Source: Antilocapra americana (lineage: Eukaryota; Chordata; Mammalia; Artiodactyla; Antilocapridae). From it: a DNA stretch of 64,000 bases. Shown in pieces: positions 63,325-64,000 of this stretch. The stretch is taken from the NCBI GenBank assembly GCA_007570785.1, contig ML661383.1:62001-126000 (forward strand), in the 5' to 3' direction. The notes below the pieces were generated by a model. It was given only the letters and a program-made list of their open reading frames with translations. It was not told the DNA's origin and did no database searches. Every line of letters starts with the position of its first letter. Position 1 is the stretch's first letter. Made by a program: the position numbers and the translations under genes.

Positions 63325-63785
63325 CACACATATCTCATTCCTTGCTGTTTTGTAAATATTGCACTTCTTAAAATTGAAGGTCTAGGAGCAAGTTTATAAG
63401 TATCAATTTTTCAACACCATGTACTCATTTTGTGTCTCTCTGATACATTTTGGCAATTCTCACAATATTTCAAACGTTTTTGTTATGATTATATTTATTA
63501 TGATGATCTGTGATCAGTGATCTTTGATGACATTACTTCAAAAAGATTATTATTAACTGATGGCTCAGATTAGAGCCTCTTTTAGCAATAAAGTAGTAAT
63601 ATTTTTTAATTAAGGTAAGTACATTTTAAAAGACATAATTCTGTTGCATACCTAACAGACTACGGTATAAAGATAACTTTTATATGTATAGGGAGACCAA
63701 AAAATTTATATGAATTGCTTTAAGATATTCACATCATTGTGGTGATCTGGTACTGAGCTTATAATATTTTTATTGAGATCCTGTG
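63325..63785 (+). mobile_element. Internally deleted Tigger1 DNA transposon
   Basis: One Tigger1 end (AAAATTGAAGGTCTAGGAGC, then GTGATCAGTGATCTTTGATG) is followed directly by the other end (CAATAAAGTAGTAATATTTT, TTAAGGTAAGTACATTTTAA, CAGACTACGGTATAAAG, GGTGATCTGGTACTGAGC). No transposase region lies between, so this is a non-autonomous deletion derivative of the kind known from artiodactyls. A TA dinucleotide (63323-63324) precedes the left end, as expected for this superfamily. Confidence 0.75.
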
Positions 63786-63945
63786 ACATTTATGACCTGA
63801 GAAACCAGGATAATTGGGAATTAATTAAATTTGGGAAAAATCAGAAAGAGGATGAGAGGTACATGTCTATTCCAAGGCTTATCCTTATGAAGTTTCTACT
63901 TCTCAAAAATTGATAAATTCATTATCTTAATTTATTTTATAAATA

Positions 63946-64000
63946 GTTACCCTTATAGATCAGTTGGTAAAGAAACTGCCTGCAATACAGGAGAACCTGG
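63946..64000 (+). repeat. Bov-tA SINE head, cut by window edge
   Basis: AGATCAGTTGGTAAAGAAAC then TGCCTGCAATACAGGAGAAC, the tRNA-derived head of Bov-tA, continuing past the window. Confidence 0.85.

Overview
This window is nuclear DNA from a ruminant, almost certainly a bovid. The diagnosis rests on lineage-specific repeats that can be read directly: about 17 tRNA-derived Bov-tA SINEs, several copies of the BovB (RTE-type) LINE, a young ruminant L1 and a CHR-type SINE. Cattle, sheep and goat cannot be separated from this sequence alone. There is no bacterial, phage or CRISPR signal.

The only host protein-coding gene I can support is a complete pancreatic-type alpha-amylase (AMY2) on the minus strand. 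Its ten coding exons run from the ATG at 54431 down to the stop codon at 41641. All nine introns are GT-AG, and exon sizes are 168, 147, 198, 231, 134, 123, 100, 119, 126 and 190 nt. They encode a 511-residue preprotein with no frameshift or internal stop. A TATA box (54466-54474) and a poly(A) signal (41601-41606) frame it. Signal peptide, catalytic triad, calcium and chloride ligands and five disulfide pairs are all present at the expected residues. I infer a functional secreted digestive enzyme.

Layout: 1-24 kb is gene-free flank with BovB, Bov-tA and old L1 pieces, including a BovB copy with a twin-priming inversion and clear target-site duplications (2736-4472). 24-30.2 kb is a nested retrotransposon locus: an old L1 3' end split first by a Bov-tA and then by a 5.05 kb young L1 (24992-30045) with a 16-bp target duplication. 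That L1 keeps an almost complete ORF1 and an ORF2 disabled by two in-frame stop codons. 30.2-41.5 kb is gene-free, with MIR-like relics, a BovB 5' fragment, and a recent 128-bp tandem duplication. 41.6-54.5 kb is AMY2, whose introns carry SINEs in both orientations, an antisense BovB in intron 2 and an AT microsatellite beside the exon 4 donor. 54.5-64 kb is the upstream flank: a 5'-truncated L1, an antisense BovB containing a smaller nested BovB 3' end, more Bov-tA and L1, and an internally deleted Tigger1 DNA transposon at 63325-63785.

I found no previously undescribed biological system. The observations worth following are insertion-history structures and a few sequence features inside the amylase introns.
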